From: JABAQJ01 sp046327745
GTDB taxonomy: Bacteria > Gemmatimonadota > Gemmatimonadetes > Gemmatimonadales > Gemmatimonadaceae
Assembly: GCA_046327745.1 (NCBI GenBank)
Contig: JAXLXV010000026.1
Span: 1-64,000, forward strand
Reading direction: 5' to 3'
Length of the DNA: 64,000 bases
Made by a program: the position numbers and the translations under genes
In this document: one piece after another, positions 28,809-38,117 of the stretch
Layout: each line of letters opens with the position of its first letter
Position numbering within the stretch: the first letter of the stretch is position 1
Notes under the pieces: model-generated
Databases searched by the model: none
Seen by the model: the letters and a program-made list of their open reading frames with translations, nothing else
What the model was told of the DNA's origin: nothing

Positions 28809-30677
28809 ATGCGCGTGCTGTTCCTGGCGTCTCTTGCTGCCTGCGGTGGCGGTGGCGATGGTGGCACCACGAACCCAACACCTGCTGGATTCACCGTCTC
28901 CCTATCCAGCACCACTCTTTCGGTTGAGCAGGGCTCGTCCGGCAGCGTGACCGCGACGATCGGCCGCACTGGCACCTTCACCGGGACGGTGAACCTGTCG
29001 ACGGAAGGCGTTCCCACGGGCCTGACCGCGAGCTTCTCACCGACGGCGATCACGTCAGGTACAACATCCACCACGCTCACCGTCGCCGTTGCGGCGTCGG
29101 TAGCCCCGGGGCAGTACACCTTCACCATTCGCGGCCAGGCCGCGGAGGTGTCGGCGCAGCAGACGGGCACCGTGACACTGACCGTGACGGCCAAGGCGGC
29201 GATTGCGCTGACCGCGAATCCCAGCACGCTGTCTGTTCAGCAGGGCGCCAGTGGCGGCACCACGATCAACATTGCACGAACGAACTTCCCGGGTGCGGTA
29301 ACGTTGGCCGCCACTGGATTGCCCGCCAACGTCACCGCGTCATTCACCACGTCGCCGACGTCCGGAAACAGCGCGACGCTCACGTTGACCGTTGGCGCTG
29401 GCGCAGCGACGGGTAATTCAACGATCACCGTGACGGGCTCCGGATCGGGAGTATCGAACGCGACGACGACGGTATCGCTCACTGTCACGCCGCAGTCGTC
29501 GGGTTCAAGCGTCGTATTCGCATTCTGCAGCCCCAACATCCCGGTCTGGTTTGCCTCGCAGAACGGTGCAGGCGCCTGGACGCAGGTGACGGCGGGACCG
29601 AACAACACGTTCACGACCAATATCGGCAGCCAGGGTGGTATCGCGTACGTCATGCCGGAGAGCGGCGGCGGATATGTGCTCAGCATTTTCTACGGCACGG
29701 GCTCCGAACTCGCCGGCACGGGTCAGACCAGCTGCACCACGCCGGTCACCAAGTCCGTGACAGGCACGGTGAGTGGATTCGGTCTGACCAATACGGACCT
29801 CGCGAGCGTGTTCTTTGGCGGCGGGACGGCGATCGCCACCTTCGCGACGCCGAATTTCAACATGTCTACGGTGTTGAACGGTCCGCAGGACCTCGTGGGC
29901 ACTCGCTTCACCTTCGACTTGATCACGCAGACGTCGGTTCTTAACAAGATTTTCCTCAAGCGCGGACTCAACCCTGCGAATGGCGGCTCGGTCGGCACCG
30001 TCGACTTCAACGGAACCGACGCCTTCGATCCAGACCTCAAGAGCGTTACCGTGAATGGCTTGGTCGGTGGCGAGCAGGTGAGCTTGAACACCGCGTTCCA
30101 GACCGGCACGGCTACGTCCGCTGGGTTGACGGCCATGAAACTCACCTCCGGAAACACGGCGAATGTTGCTATCGTCCCATCCGCCAAGACGCTTTCGGGC
30201 GACCTTCAGGTCCTGACGGCCACGGCATCGGTTACGAGCGGTAGCGATCTGCAGTTGCGCACGGTCAGCACCGCCTTCCGCGATCCTGGGAACCAGACAG
30301 CCACGTTAGGCGCCGTCCTCAGTACGCCCACCGTCTCCACGGTTGCCACCGCGCCGTATGCGCGCCTTCGTACGGTGATGGCCAGGCAGTCAGATTACGC
30401 CAACTCTTGGACGGCGAGCTACCAGCAGGGATCCAGCACGGATGCCCGGACAGCGTTCATCTTCATGACCTCCGGCTACATCGGTGGCGCCGCATCATTT
30501 GACGTAACGATTCCGGACTTCACCGGCGTGTCCGGCTGGCAGTCGATCTGGGGCCTGCAGACCGGCACCCAGACCGGTTGGACGACCACGGCCGCCGGGT
30601 GGGTCGCGGGATCCGGTGGTGTGCAGGAAGGCTCCATCATCCGGCTCGGTACACGGCACGGTTCCATCACACCGTAA
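28809..30677 (+). CDS. Lipoprotein with two Ig-like repeats and a beta-rich C-terminus
   Basis: A 622-residue surface lipoprotein. The ATG at 28809 gives a lipobox (LAACGGGG) and a Gly-rich linker. Residues 30-130 and 135-225 are two Ig-like repeats, each opening with LSVEQG or LSVQQG and containing GLPxNVTASF-type strands. The rest is beta-rich, Thr/Ser-rich, without Cys pairs, and may bind a polymer. No enzymatic motif is visible. It is monocistronic and ends at a strong terminator. The base use is richer in Thr codons than its neighbours, as expected for a low-complexity surface protein. Confidence 0.65.
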   Translation: MRVLFLASLAACGGGGDGGTTNPTPAGFTVSLSSTTLSVEQGSSGSVTATIGRTGTFTGTVNLSTEGVPTGLTASFSPTAITSGTTSTTLTVAVAASVAPGQYTFTIRGQAAEVSAQQTGTVTLTVTAKAAIALTANPSTLSVQQGASGGTTINIARTNFPGAVTLAATGLPANVTASFTTSPTSGNSATLTLTVGAGAATGNSTITVTGSGSGVSNATTTVSLTVTPQSSGSSVVFAFCSPNIPVWFASQNGAGAWTQVTAGPNNTFTTNIGSQGGIAYVMPESGGGYVLSIFYGTGSELAGTGQTSCTTPVTKSVTGTVSGFGLTNTDLASVFFGGGTAIATFATPNFNMSTVLNGPQDLVGTRFTFDLITQTSVLNKIFLKRGLNPANGGSVGTVDFNGTDAFDPDLKSVTVNGLVGGEQVSLNTAFQTGTATSAGLTAMKLTSGNTANVAIVPSAKTLSGDLQVLTATASVTSGSDLQLRTVSTAFRDPGNQTATLGAVLSTPTVSTVATAPYARLRTVMARQSDYANSWTASYQQGSSTDARTAFIFMTSGYIGGAASFDVTIPDFTGVSGWQSIWGLQTGTQTGWTTTAAGWVAGSGGVQEGSIIRLGTRHGSITP

Positions 30678-30700
30678 GCCACCAAGACTCCTCCAGTAAC

Positions 30701-30733
30701 AAGCCCGGTCGCGCACCTCGCGCGGCCGGGCTT
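30701..30733 (+). terminator. Terminator after the Ig-like lipoprotein
   Basis: A 14-base-pair stem (30701-30714 with 30720-30733, one wobble pair), a 5-base loop and a following T-rich stretch, 24 bases after the stop. Confidence 0.8.
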
Positions 30734-31038
30734 CTTACTTCGCGCATGGTCCACGTCCCTTCGCTGCTCGTACGCATGCACTCAGCTATTCGGCGTCGGT
30801 GAGCACGCGCTCGTCTCGCGCGAACCATGAATCGGCCAGTGTGAAACCGAGCACTCTGCACCACAGACGAGGAACGCGCAACGATGAATCGCCGATGCCG
30901 CGAGCGACTTCAGTCTTTCGCTCCTCGGTCAGACTTCCGCGTGACGACGCCCCTGCACGGCGGTATTCTTTCCACGCCGTACTTCGCTGCAACGCACCAG
31001 ACAGCCCTCCCCTCCCCCCCTTCCCCAGCGGACCAGAG

Positions 31039-32598
31039 ATGTCTGACTCCAACAACGACCTAACGCCTGCTCCCACCGGCGACGTCAGCCGACGCGATTT
31101 CGTCCACGGTGCCGCCGCCTCCGCGGCGCTGCTCGGACTGCGCACGGAGGGGCCACTTCCCTTTGTCCGTCAGTTGCAACAATCGGACGCCGCGGCGGTC
31201 ATTGCCCAAATCGCCCCGCAGCACGAGGCCACGGTCAAGATGCTGCAGGACTGGATCGCCTTGCCGTCGATTGCCGCCGAGAATCGAGGGTACCCGCAAG
31301 GACCCGAGTACATGGCGCAGCTGGCCCGCGACGCGGGGTTCCAGCACGTGGAAGTGATTCCCACCGCCGGAAAGTCCGGTGTGTTTGCCACGCTCGATTC
31401 AGGTGCCGCCACCTGGCTCGGCATCTACTTCATGTACGACGTCAAGCAGTTCGACCCGTCGGAGTGGAGCTCGCCGCCGCTGGAAGCTCGGCTGGTCGAC
31501 AAGCCGGGCGTCGGTAAGGTGATCGTCGGCCGCGGCGCCACGAACACCAAGGGTCCACAGGTCGCGGTGCTTGCCGCCCTGCACGCCTTCAAGGCCTCTG
31601 GCAAGAAGTTGCCGGTGAACCTGGCCTTGGTGTGCGAAGGGGAGGAAGAGATCGGCTCACCCAACTTCCACGAGATCGTCTTCAAGCCGAACGTGGAGGC
31701 CGCCCTGCGAAAGTGCGTGGGCATCATCATTCCGCTTGGTACACAATCGCTCGACGGCTCGGTGGAGGTGAACCTGGGCGCCAAGGGTATCGCTGAGTTG
31801 GAGCTGGTGGCGACGGGGGAAAAGTGGGGGCGTGGGCCGGCGCATGACGTGCATTCGAGCTACGAGGCGCAGATCGACAGCCCCGTCTGGCACTTGGTGC
31901 AGGCGCTGAACACACTCGTCAAGGCTGACGGACACACACCCGCGGTCGAGGGATTCTTCGACAAGGTGCGTCCACTGTCGGCTGAGCAGAAGCGCATCCT
32001 GGAGTCGTCGATCCCGCGCAAGAACGACGCCGCCACCCGCAAGGCGTTAGGCGTGCAGCACTGGTACGGCGATGAAGCGTGGCATGACTCCCTGGTCCGA
32101 CTGGTTTCGCAACCCACCATCAACATCGAAGGGCTGGTCGCCGGGTACACCGGCCCCGGGGGCAAGACCATCCTTCCCCATCGGGCGGTGGCCAAGATCG
32201 ACATGCGCCTGGTGCCCGACATGACGGCCAAGGGCACGGTGGAGCTGCTGAAGGCGCACCTCGCCAAGCATGGCTTCGGCGACATCGAGGTCAACATGAC
32301 CGGCGGCTACGATCCCACGGAAACCGCCCCCGATTCCAAGCTGGTTCAGGCACAGGTCGCGACGTACAAGAAGTCCGGGATTGATCCCCTGCTCTGGCCT
32401 CGGCTGGCCGGCTCTTGGCCTGGCGTCACCTTCACCGGCGCGCCGTTGCATCTGGCGGCAGGGCAATTCGGCCTGGGTCACGGGGACGGCGCTCATGCCC
32501 CAGACGAGTATTACATCATCGAGTCCGCGAATCCCAAGGTCGCCGGCATGGACGGCGCGGTCCGATCGTACGTGGAGTTCTTCTACAACCTCGGCTAA
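31039..32598 (+). CDS. Tat-exported M20-family peptidase homologue with altered metal site
   Basis: A 519-residue protein of the M20 metallopeptidase family, close to cytosolic nonspecific dipeptidase. It has a twin-arginine signal (SRRDFVHGAAASAALLGL), so it should be exported folded. I chose the ATG at 31039 because it places the Tat motif near residue 20. The catalytic Glu pair (CEGEEEIGS) and the terminal His (GDGAHAPDE) are kept. Three of the five usual metal ligands are changed: the first His is Met (FMYDVK, residue 132), the bridging Asp is Asn (ATNTKG, residue 169) and the third Asp is Leu (residue 233). It may be a pseudo-enzyme or use another metal arrangement. Confidence 0.85.
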   Translation: MSDSNNDLTPAPTGDVSRRDFVHGAAASAALLGLRTEGPLPFVRQLQQSDAAAVIAQIAPQHEATVKMLQDWIALPSIAAENRGYPQGPEYMAQLARDAGFQHVEVIPTAGKSGVFATLDSGAATWLGIYFMYDVKQFDPSEWSSPPLEARLVDKPGVGKVIVGRGATNTKGPQVAVLAALHAFKASGKKLPVNLALVCEGEEEIGSPNFHEIVFKPNVEAALRKCVGIIIPLGTQSLDGSVEVNLGAKGIAELELVATGEKWGRGPAHDVHSSYEAQIDSPVWHLVQALNTLVKADGHTPAVEGFFDKVRPLSAEQKRILESSIPRKNDAATRKALGVQHWYGDEAWHDSLVRLVSQPTINIEGLVAGYTGPGGKTILPHRAVAKIDMRLVPDMTAKGTVELLKAHLAKHGFGDIEVNMTGGYDPTETAPDSKLVQAQVATYKKSGIDPLLWPRLAGSWPGVTFTGAPLHLAAGQFGLGHGDGAHAPDEYYIIESANPKVAGMDGAVRSYVEFFYNLG

Positions 32599-32648
32599 CC
32601 GAGGCCTTGGTTGTCCGAGTGAACGAAGCGCGGTATGTGAAAGCACAA

Positions 32649-32679
32649 AGGCGGCGTCCACCAACGGGGCGCCGCCTTG
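32649..32679. terminator. Bidirectional terminator between convergent genes
   Basis: A 9-base-pair perfect stem (32649-32657 with 32671-32679) and a 13-base loop between the M20 stop at 32598 and the hydrolase stop at 32687. Confidence 0.7.
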
Positions 32680-32686
32680 GTGTTCG

Positions 32687-33496
32687 TCAGAATCCTTTCT
32701 CCGCCAGCCACGACAGGCAGTAGTCCGCTACTTCATGCCACCCGTGGTCAATCGTCAGGGAGTGCCCGCGACCCGCAAATTCCTTGAACTCCGTGACCGC
32801 ACTCGATCGCCGATACGCGCGCAGCGTGCTCCGCACCAGCACCGGCGGCACGGTGTGATCTTCGGCGCCGGAGATGAGCAGGAGTGGACCGCGCGAGGAA
32901 TTGGCGACGTCCACTTTGGTTGCAGCGCGTGGATTCAGCGTAGCCGTCGCCGCCTGAAACAGCGGCCGTCCCGGCGCCGGCATGGCGTATCGCTCGTACA
33001 GCTCCTTCGCCTCGACTTCCGGCACGGTGTTCGTAAAACCGAAGCGAAACTGGGGCTCGGTGAGTGACACGGCCCGATTGAGGTTCAGCGGGTTGCCAAG
33101 CACCGGGAAGGAGGATCGCAACGCGGACAACGGAAGTTCTGTCACGCCTTTGATGGGCGCCGGGTCGATGGCAACGGCGGCAGCCGCCAGGTTCCGCGTC
33201 AGGAGGTTTTGGACCAACAGGCCGCCAAAGGAATGACCAATCAGCACCGGCGCGCCGGGCAACCCCGTCAGCTGCGACGCAATATGGTCGGCGATTTCCG
33301 AGACGCCGTAACCGGCCACGGCATCCGCTTGACGCCGAGTGGCTTCGGTAGTTTCTGCGTCGCCCGGCCAGTCCGCGGCCATCGCCCGATACCCGCGACT
33401 CTCGAAGAGTTCGATCCACGGCCTCCATGACTCGGCATGGAGCCACAGCCCATGCACGAACACCACGGTTGGATGTGCGCCATTGCCGTTCGCCAT
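32687..33496 (-). CDS. Alpha/beta hydrolase
   Basis: A 269-residue alpha/beta hydrolase. The nucleophile elbow is GHSFGG near residue 97, the acid is in SGAEDHTVP and the catalytic His in GRGHSLT. An N-terminal VFVHGLW oxyanion-hole strand is present. A good AGAGAGGA ribosome-binding site just before 33496 fixes the start. There is no signal peptide, so it is cytoplasmic. The substrate is unknown; relatives include esterases and lactonases. Confidence 0.88.
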   Translation of the reverse strand: MANGNGAHPTVVFVHGLWLHAESWRPWIELFESRGYRAMAADWPGDAETTEATRRQADAVAGYGVSEIADHIASQLTGLPGAPVLIGHSFGGLLVQNLLTRNLAAAAVAIDPAPIKGVTELPLSALRSSFPVLGNPLNLNRAVSLTEPQFRFGFTNTVPEVEAKELYERYAMPAPGRPLFQAATATLNPRAATKVDVANSSRGPLLLISGAEDHTVPPVLVRSTLRAYRRSSAVTEFKEFAGRGHSLTIDHGWHEVADYCLSWLAEKGF

Positions 33497-33941
33497 ATGT
33501 CCTCTCTCTGGTCGGTGCCGCATAGTCGTCAGTCCAGGGATTCCCGTCAAGCAAATACGGCTTTTGTTTACGTGACAAGGGAACCGGTTGCTGCACGGAA
33601 TGGCTGAGGCGGGTCGTGGCGCTAGCCGAAGGCACCCGCGTCACCAGCACCTTCCCACCTCCTACCGCTTCAGCCGTTTCTTTCGGAGTAGGTGTCTATC
33701 TCTCTGGCGGGAGATTACCTGAGGGGCGCGGTGTACCTAACGTGTACTTGAATAGGGCGTTGCGGGCACCTTCCACCTCGAAGTGGGGTGTCTAACTCCC
33801 GGGCGAGAGATTACTTGAGGGGCGCGGCGTACCTAACGTGCACTTGAGCTGGGCGTCGTGGACACTTCTCACCGGGCTGACCGGGGAACATCAACTGCCC
33901 CGGCAAATCAAGGCGAACACTATTTCTGGAGGGGTGCTTTC
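33497..33941. other. 445-base noncoding gap with tandem repeats
   Basis: Divergent gap between the hydrolase gene and the 33942 gene. Apart from the repeats it holds no ORF or tRNA. A good GGAGG site at 33927-33931 belongs to the downstream gene. Confidence 0.6.
33691..33868 (+). repeat. Two imperfect ~80-base tandem repeats upstream of a small exported protein
   Basis: Copy A (33691-33772) and copy B (33787-33868) are offset by 96 bases and are roughly 80 percent identical by eye. Both contain GAGATTAC, GAGGGGCGCGG and a CCTAACGTG heptamer in the same order. They fill most of the 445-base gap before the gene at 33942. They have no ORF across them. Confidence 0.75.
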
Positions 33942-34352
33942 ATGGTACGAGAGATCGCTTTGCGCGCGCGTCGGACGAGCGTGCTGGCTGTGCTGGGCCT
34001 CGCAGCAGTCACAGCGCGGCCGGCGGTCGCACATGGGCAGTTGGCAAGCGAGTCAACGGATTCAAGCGCGCGCGTGCAGCGCGCCGCGACCGCACCGACG
34101 AGTGAAGCGGCGCGCCCACTTCCCGGTCCGCGGGTAGTTACCGCCGGCTTCACGCGAGCCGAGACAAATGCGTCGGATGCCACGCCTCAGAAGCCGGCTA
34201 ACAACGTCCACGCCGGAGAGAACCTGGCACTCATGGGAGCTGGCGGCGCCGCGGTGATCGTCGGACTCCTGATCGGTGGTGATGGTGGGCACCTGCTCGC
34301 ACTCGGCGGTGGTGTTGTCGGGATCTTCGGGCTGTTTCGGTACCTCAGGTAG
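33942..34352 (+). CDS. Small exported protein with C-terminal membrane segment
   Basis: A 136-residue protein of unknown function. The ATG at 33942 follows a clear GGAGG site. A signal peptide ending AVAHG comes first, then a Ser/Ala-rich linker, then a Gly-rich hydrophobic segment near the C-terminus (VIVGLLIGG, LLALGGGVVGIFGLF) ending in RYLR. The glycine spacing resembles glycine-zipper helices. The long repeat-rich leader upstream suggests tight regulation. A terminator follows. Confidence 0.6.
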   Translation: MVREIALRARRTSVLAVLGLAAVTARPAVAHGQLASESTDSSARVQRAATAPTSEAARPLPGPRVVTAGFTRAETNASDATPQKPANNVHAGENLALMGAGGAAVIVGLLIGGDGGHLLALGGGVVGIFGLFRYLR

Positions 34353-34368
34353 TGAAGTACTGAGGAGT

Positions 34369-34398
34369 GGGCTACTCGTCGGTGCCGGCGAGTAGCCC
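34369..34398 (+). terminator. Terminator after the 33942 gene
   Basis: A 10-base-pair perfect stem (34369-34378 with 34389-34398) and a 10-base loop, followed by a GTTGTGCTTTT tail, 16 bases after the stop. Confidence 0.75.
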
Positions 34399-34486
34399 GT
34401 TGTGCTTTTGACGCGGGCCGTCCGGCATCGCCGGGGTCGCCACGTCTCCATAGATTTCGCGCGGACCTTTTCCCGCCGACTTCACT

Positions 34487-35797
34487 ATGCGCGCGACCCG
34501 TCTTGCCCTGTTCTCCCTTGCCCTCACCAGCGCGTCGCTGACCGCGCAGTCGCCCGCTCCCAAAGTGACGGCCGTGAAGGCCGCCCAGATGATTGACCCA
34601 GTGTCCGGGAGCACGATCAAGGACGCGGTGGTGCTGATCCAGGACGACAAGGTGACAGCTGTGGGATCGGGGTTGGCAATTCCGGCGGGCGCCGAGGTGA
34701 TCGACCTGGGGTCAGGGACATTGTTACCCGGGCTGATCGACATGCATACGCACGTGACGTCGCAGCCGACGGACAACTATTACGCCGACATCTTCCGTCG
34801 CTCCCCGATCGACGAGGCAGTCACGGCGCACATCTACGCCAAGCGCACACTGGACGCCGGCTTTACCACCGTCCGAAATGTTGGAGCTGCCGAGTATATC
34901 GATGTGGCGTTGAAGGGGGCCATCAATCGGGGGGACGTGCCGGGGCCGCGCATGGCGGTGGCCACGCTGGCCATCAGCGCCACCGGCGGGCACGGCGACC
35001 TGAATGGCTTCTCGCCGTACATGAAGTTCAACAACTTCAACTCCATCGCCGACGGCATCGACGAAATCCGTAAGGCCGTGCGCACGCAGGTGAAGTATGG
35101 CGCCGACTTGATCAAGTTCACGGCCACCGCCGGTGTGTTGTCGGAGGAAGAGTCGGTGGGCGCTCCGCAGTTCTCGCAAGACGAGATGAACGCGCTGGTG
35201 AACGAGGCCGGCATGTGGGGGCGCAAGGTGGCAGCGCACGCGCACGGGGCCGAGGGGATCAAGCGGGCGATTCGCGCCGGGGTGGCGAGCGTGGAGCATG
35301 CGTCGCTCATTGACGACGAGGGCATTGCCCTGGCCAAGGAGCACGGCACGTATCTCGTGATGGACATCTACAACGACGACTACATCATGTCCGAGTACAA
35401 GCGCCTGGGTTACCCGGACAAGATCCTGAACAAGGAAGCGCTCATCGGCAAGCTGCAACGCGAGAACTTCCGGAAGGCGGTACAGGCCGGGGTGAAGATG
35501 GCGTACGGCACGGATGCCGGCGTGTATCCGCACGGATGGAACGGCAAGCAGTTCGCCAGGATGGTGCAGTTTGGCATGACGCCGATGCAGGCGATCCAGG
35601 CAGCCACCGTGAACGCCGCCGACTTGTTAGGCTGGACGGACAAGGTCGGGGCGCTCAAGCCGGGGGCCTTTGCCGATATCATCGCGGTCAAGGGCGACCC
35701 CCTGAAGGACATTTCGGAGCTGGAGCGCGTGCAGTTCGTGATGAAGGGTGGCAAGGTGGAAAAGAAGTGGCAGGACAAGGGAACGCCGACCACCTAA
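34487..35797 (+). CDS. Secreted amidohydrolase (imidazolonepropionase-like)
   Basis: A complete 436-residue metal-dependent amidohydrolase with a signal peptide ending LTAQS. Motifs appear in order: the HxH metal pair in DMHTHV near residue 87, Lys in LIKFTA, His in AAHAHG, His in SVEHAS and Asp in YGTDAG. The C-terminal small domain is GAFADIIAVKGDP. The family includes periplasmic Xaa-Pro- and Xaa-Arg-type dipeptidases. It is followed after 13 bases by a GT1 glycosyltransferase, so they may share a transcript. Its stop TAA lies within CCTAACG. It is a paralogue of the genes at 2 and 62080. Confidence 0.92.
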   Translation: MRATRLALFSLALTSASLTAQSPAPKVTAVKAAQMIDPVSGSTIKDAVVLIQDDKVTAVGSGLAIPAGAEVIDLGSGTLLPGLIDMHTHVTSQPTDNYYADIFRRSPIDEAVTAHIYAKRTLDAGFTTVRNVGAAEYIDVALKGAINRGDVPGPRMAVATLAISATGGHGDLNGFSPYMKFNNFNSIADGIDEIRKAVRTQVKYGADLIKFTATAGVLSEEESVGAPQFSQDEMNALVNEAGMWGRKVAAHAHGAEGIKRAIRAGVASVEHASLIDDEGIALAKEHGTYLVMDIYNDDYIMSEYKRLGYPDKILNKEALIGKLQRENFRKAVQAGVKMAYGTDAGVYPHGWNGKQFARMVQFGMTPMQAIQAATVNAADLLGWTDKVGALKPGAFADIIAVKGDPLKDISELERVQFVMKGGKVEKKWQDKGTPTT

Positions 35798-35810
35798 CGC
35801 TCGCCGGGGC

Positions 35811-37076
35811 ATGGCGCGCATTGTCATCACGTCGTGGGGATCGTACGGCGACCTGAATCCCTACCTTGGACTGGCCTTGGCGCTCAAGGCCAGGGGCCAC
35901 ACGCCGCTGCTGGCCACGGCGTCGCACTACAAGGAACTCATTGAGGGCGAGGGCATCGATTTTGCCCCGGTTCGACCGGACATCGATGTGACCGATGTGG
36001 AACTGGTCCGCCGCGCCATGGACGCGCGCAAGGGGCCAGAGGTCGTCATCCGCGAGACCGTTGCACCTGCCGTGGAAGACTCGTACGCCGACCTGACGCA
36101 GGCGGTGCATGGCGCCGATTTGCTGATCAGTCATGTGATCACCTTTGCGGCGCCGATCATCGCGCAGGTGACCGGCATGCCGTGGCTGTCCACGGTCCTG
36201 GCGCCGACCTCGTTCTTTTCTATCCACGACTTCCCCGTCTTGCCCCCTGCTTCGTGGCTCAAGTCGCTCGAGGCGCTTGGCACGTGGCCAAACCGACTCT
36301 TGTTCGCCTTGGCGCGCCAGATGACCTACGGCTGGACGGAGCCTGTGCGCAAACTCCGCGCGCGCTTGGGTCTCCCGCGCGGTGGCGACCCGATTTATGA
36401 GGGCCAGCATTCTCCGCGCGGCGTGTTGGGGCTCTTTCCGTCCGTGCTCGCGCAGCCGCAACCGGATTGGCCGCCCAACACGCGGGTGACCGGAGCGATC
36501 GTGCACGACGTGGCGCACGGGCGTGGGCTGGGTGAAGAGATCGAAGCCTTCCTGGCCAATGGTCCGGCGCCTGTGGTGTTCACCTTGGGATCCGCGGCCG
36601 TGCTGATGGGCGACGCCTTCTACGAAGAGAGCGCGAAGGCGGTCGCGACGCTTGGCTGCCGTGCCCTCTTGTTGGTGGGTGACGAGCGCGCTCGCCAGCT
36701 ACAACCCACGCTGCCGGAGGGGATGTTGGCAGTAGGGGCTGCGCCTCACTCCCTGCTCTTTCCCCGGGCCAAGGCGGTGGTGCACCATTGCGGCATCGGG
36801 ACGCTGTCACAGTCGTTACGCGCCGGCCGACCGCTGCTGGGGGTCCCCTACTCCCACGATCAGCCGGACAACGCGTGGCGTGCGGCCCAGTTGGGCGTGG
36901 CGCGAGTGGTCGCGTCCACGGACTACCGCGCCGCGCGCGTGGTACGCGAACTCCGTGCGCTCATGGATGACCCACAATTCGAACGGGCCGCCGCCGCCGT
37001 CGCCCAGCGCGTGTTGCCGGAGGATGGGCCGAGGAACGCCTGCGACGCGATTGAACGGGTGCTAGCCGCCGGCTAA
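35811..37076 (+). CDS. GT1-family glycosyltransferase (MGT/UGT-like)
   Basis: A 421-residue GT-B fold glycosyltransferase. The N-terminal domain opens with SWGSYGDLNPYLGLALALKARGH, the sugar-acceptor-side motif of rhamnosyl- and macrolide-type transferases. The C-terminal nucleotide-sugar motif contains HHCGIGTLSQSLRAGRP followed by SHDQPDN. I chose the ATG at 35811, 13 bases after the amidohydrolase stop. Acceptors in this family include sterols, lipids, flavonoids and macrolides, and none can be chosen here. Confidence 0.9.
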   Translation: MARIVITSWGSYGDLNPYLGLALALKARGHTPLLATASHYKELIEGEGIDFAPVRPDIDVTDVELVRRAMDARKGPEVVIRETVAPAVEDSYADLTQAVHGADLLISHVITFAAPIIAQVTGMPWLSTVLAPTSFFSIHDFPVLPPASWLKSLEALGTWPNRLLFALARQMTYGWTEPVRKLRARLGLPRGGDPIYEGQHSPRGVLGLFPSVLAQPQPDWPPNTRVTGAIVHDVAHGRGLGEEIEAFLANGPAPVVFTLGSAAVLMGDAFYEESAKAVATLGCRALLLVGDERARQLQPTLPEGMLAVGAAPHSLLFPRAKAVVHHCGIGTLSQSLRAGRPLLGVPYSHDQPDNAWRAAQLGVARVVASTDYRAARVVRELRALMDDPQFERAAAAVAQRVLPEDGPRNACDAIERVLAAG

Positions 37077-37474
37077 TACGGCGCACGCCTCGCTATCAGG
37101 TCGTTTGCTCAACCCGCTGAGCGACTCGGGAAGGCGCGCCATCCGCGGGAGACACGCTCGCGACGGGACCTGAAGTGGACCGCTCGCGCGGGCCACGCGC
37201 GGCAGCCACCGACCGGCGAGGACCTCGAAGTAGCACCGGCAGGGGTGGAGACATGGGAAACTCCGGACTTCCAACCGCCGCCGTTCCTGACACCCGGTCC
37301 GGCGGCGCCTGACAGCGGACGTCTCGCGGCGGGTGCAACGTCAGCACACGGAAAAAGCTGCAGGTATGCTGCCGCTATCCCGTTGAAGTCACTCCGCGCG
37401 GTGTCCCCCTCCAGCGCTTCTGGTGGGCCAAGGCGACCGCTCTCCTGAAGCGTATTTCATACGAGGCAACGCCA
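37077..37474. other. 398-base gap without a supported gene
   Basis: Only short, poorly biased ORFs occur here. I see no RNA gene or repeat. It should contain the promoter of the fasciclin gene. Confidence 0.5.
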
Positions 37475-38032
37475 ATGCGTAATCCCCGTGGATGGTCGGT
37501 ATTCGCCGGACTCGCCCTCACTGTCGTTGCTTGCGCCCCGAAGGAAGAGGCCACGCCGGCGAGTGAAGGCGCCCCAGCCGCCGCGTCCGTCGGACAGTCC
37601 GGAGTCAAGGACGACGAATCGCAAAAAGACGTGGTGAAGATCGCCGCGGGTTCCAAGGATCACACCACGCTGGTGGCCGCGGTTCAAGCTGCCGGACTGG
37701 TGGATGCGCTGTCCAACGCTGGCCCCTTCACGGTGTTCGCTCCAACCAATGCCGCCTTCGATGCACTCCCCAAGGGCACGGTGGACGACCTGCTGAAGAA
37801 GGAGAACCTGGCCAAGCTGCAGGGCATCCTGAAGCACCATGTCACCACGTCGACACTTGAAGTCAGCGACTTATCCGATGGACCGCTGGCCATGGCCGAT
37901 GGCGGTTCGACGACCATCTCACACAAAGGCGCCGACGTCTACATCGATGGCGCGAAGATCGTCGCCTCGGTCCGCGGCTCCAACGGCATGGTGCACGTGA
38001 TCGACAAAGTCGTAGTGCCCTCCGCCAAGTAG
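37475..38032 (+). CDS. Fasciclin-domain lipoprotein
   Basis: A 185-residue lipoprotein with lipobox VVACA near residue 20, an Ala/Glu-rich linker, and one fasciclin (FAS1) domain from residue 50. The family marks are FTVFAPTNAAFDALP (H1 region) and NGMVHVIDKVVVP (H2 region). FAS1 domains mediate adhesion in the envelope. It is monocistronic and ends in a terminator. Confidence 0.92.
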   Translation: MRNPRGWSVFAGLALTVVACAPKEEATPASEGAPAAASVGQSGVKDDESQKDVVKIAAGSKDHTTLVAAVQAAGLVDALSNAGPFTVFAPTNAAFDALPKGTVDDLLKKENLAKLQGILKHHVTTSTLEVSDLSDGPLAMADGGSTTISHKGADVYIDGAKIVASVRGSNGMVHVIDKVVVPSAK

Positions 38033-38078
38033 GCGATCACCCCTCGGCGACCGCCGAGCCGCCTGTTGGCGCCCCCAG

Positions 38079-38102
38079 GCCCCGTCGCGAAAGCGGCGGG
38101 GC
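38079..38102 (+). terminator. Terminator after the fasciclin gene
   Basis: A 10-base-pair stem (38079-38088 with 38093-38102, one G-U pair) with a GAAA loop. The adjacent ABC-F gene ends just beyond, so it may serve both strands. Confidence 0.75.
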
Positions 38103-38117
38103 TTCTGCGTTCGGGAG

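Noticed and set aside
37077..37474. Small open frames in the gap before the fasciclin gene
   Set aside because: Short, Arg-rich and unsupported by start signals.
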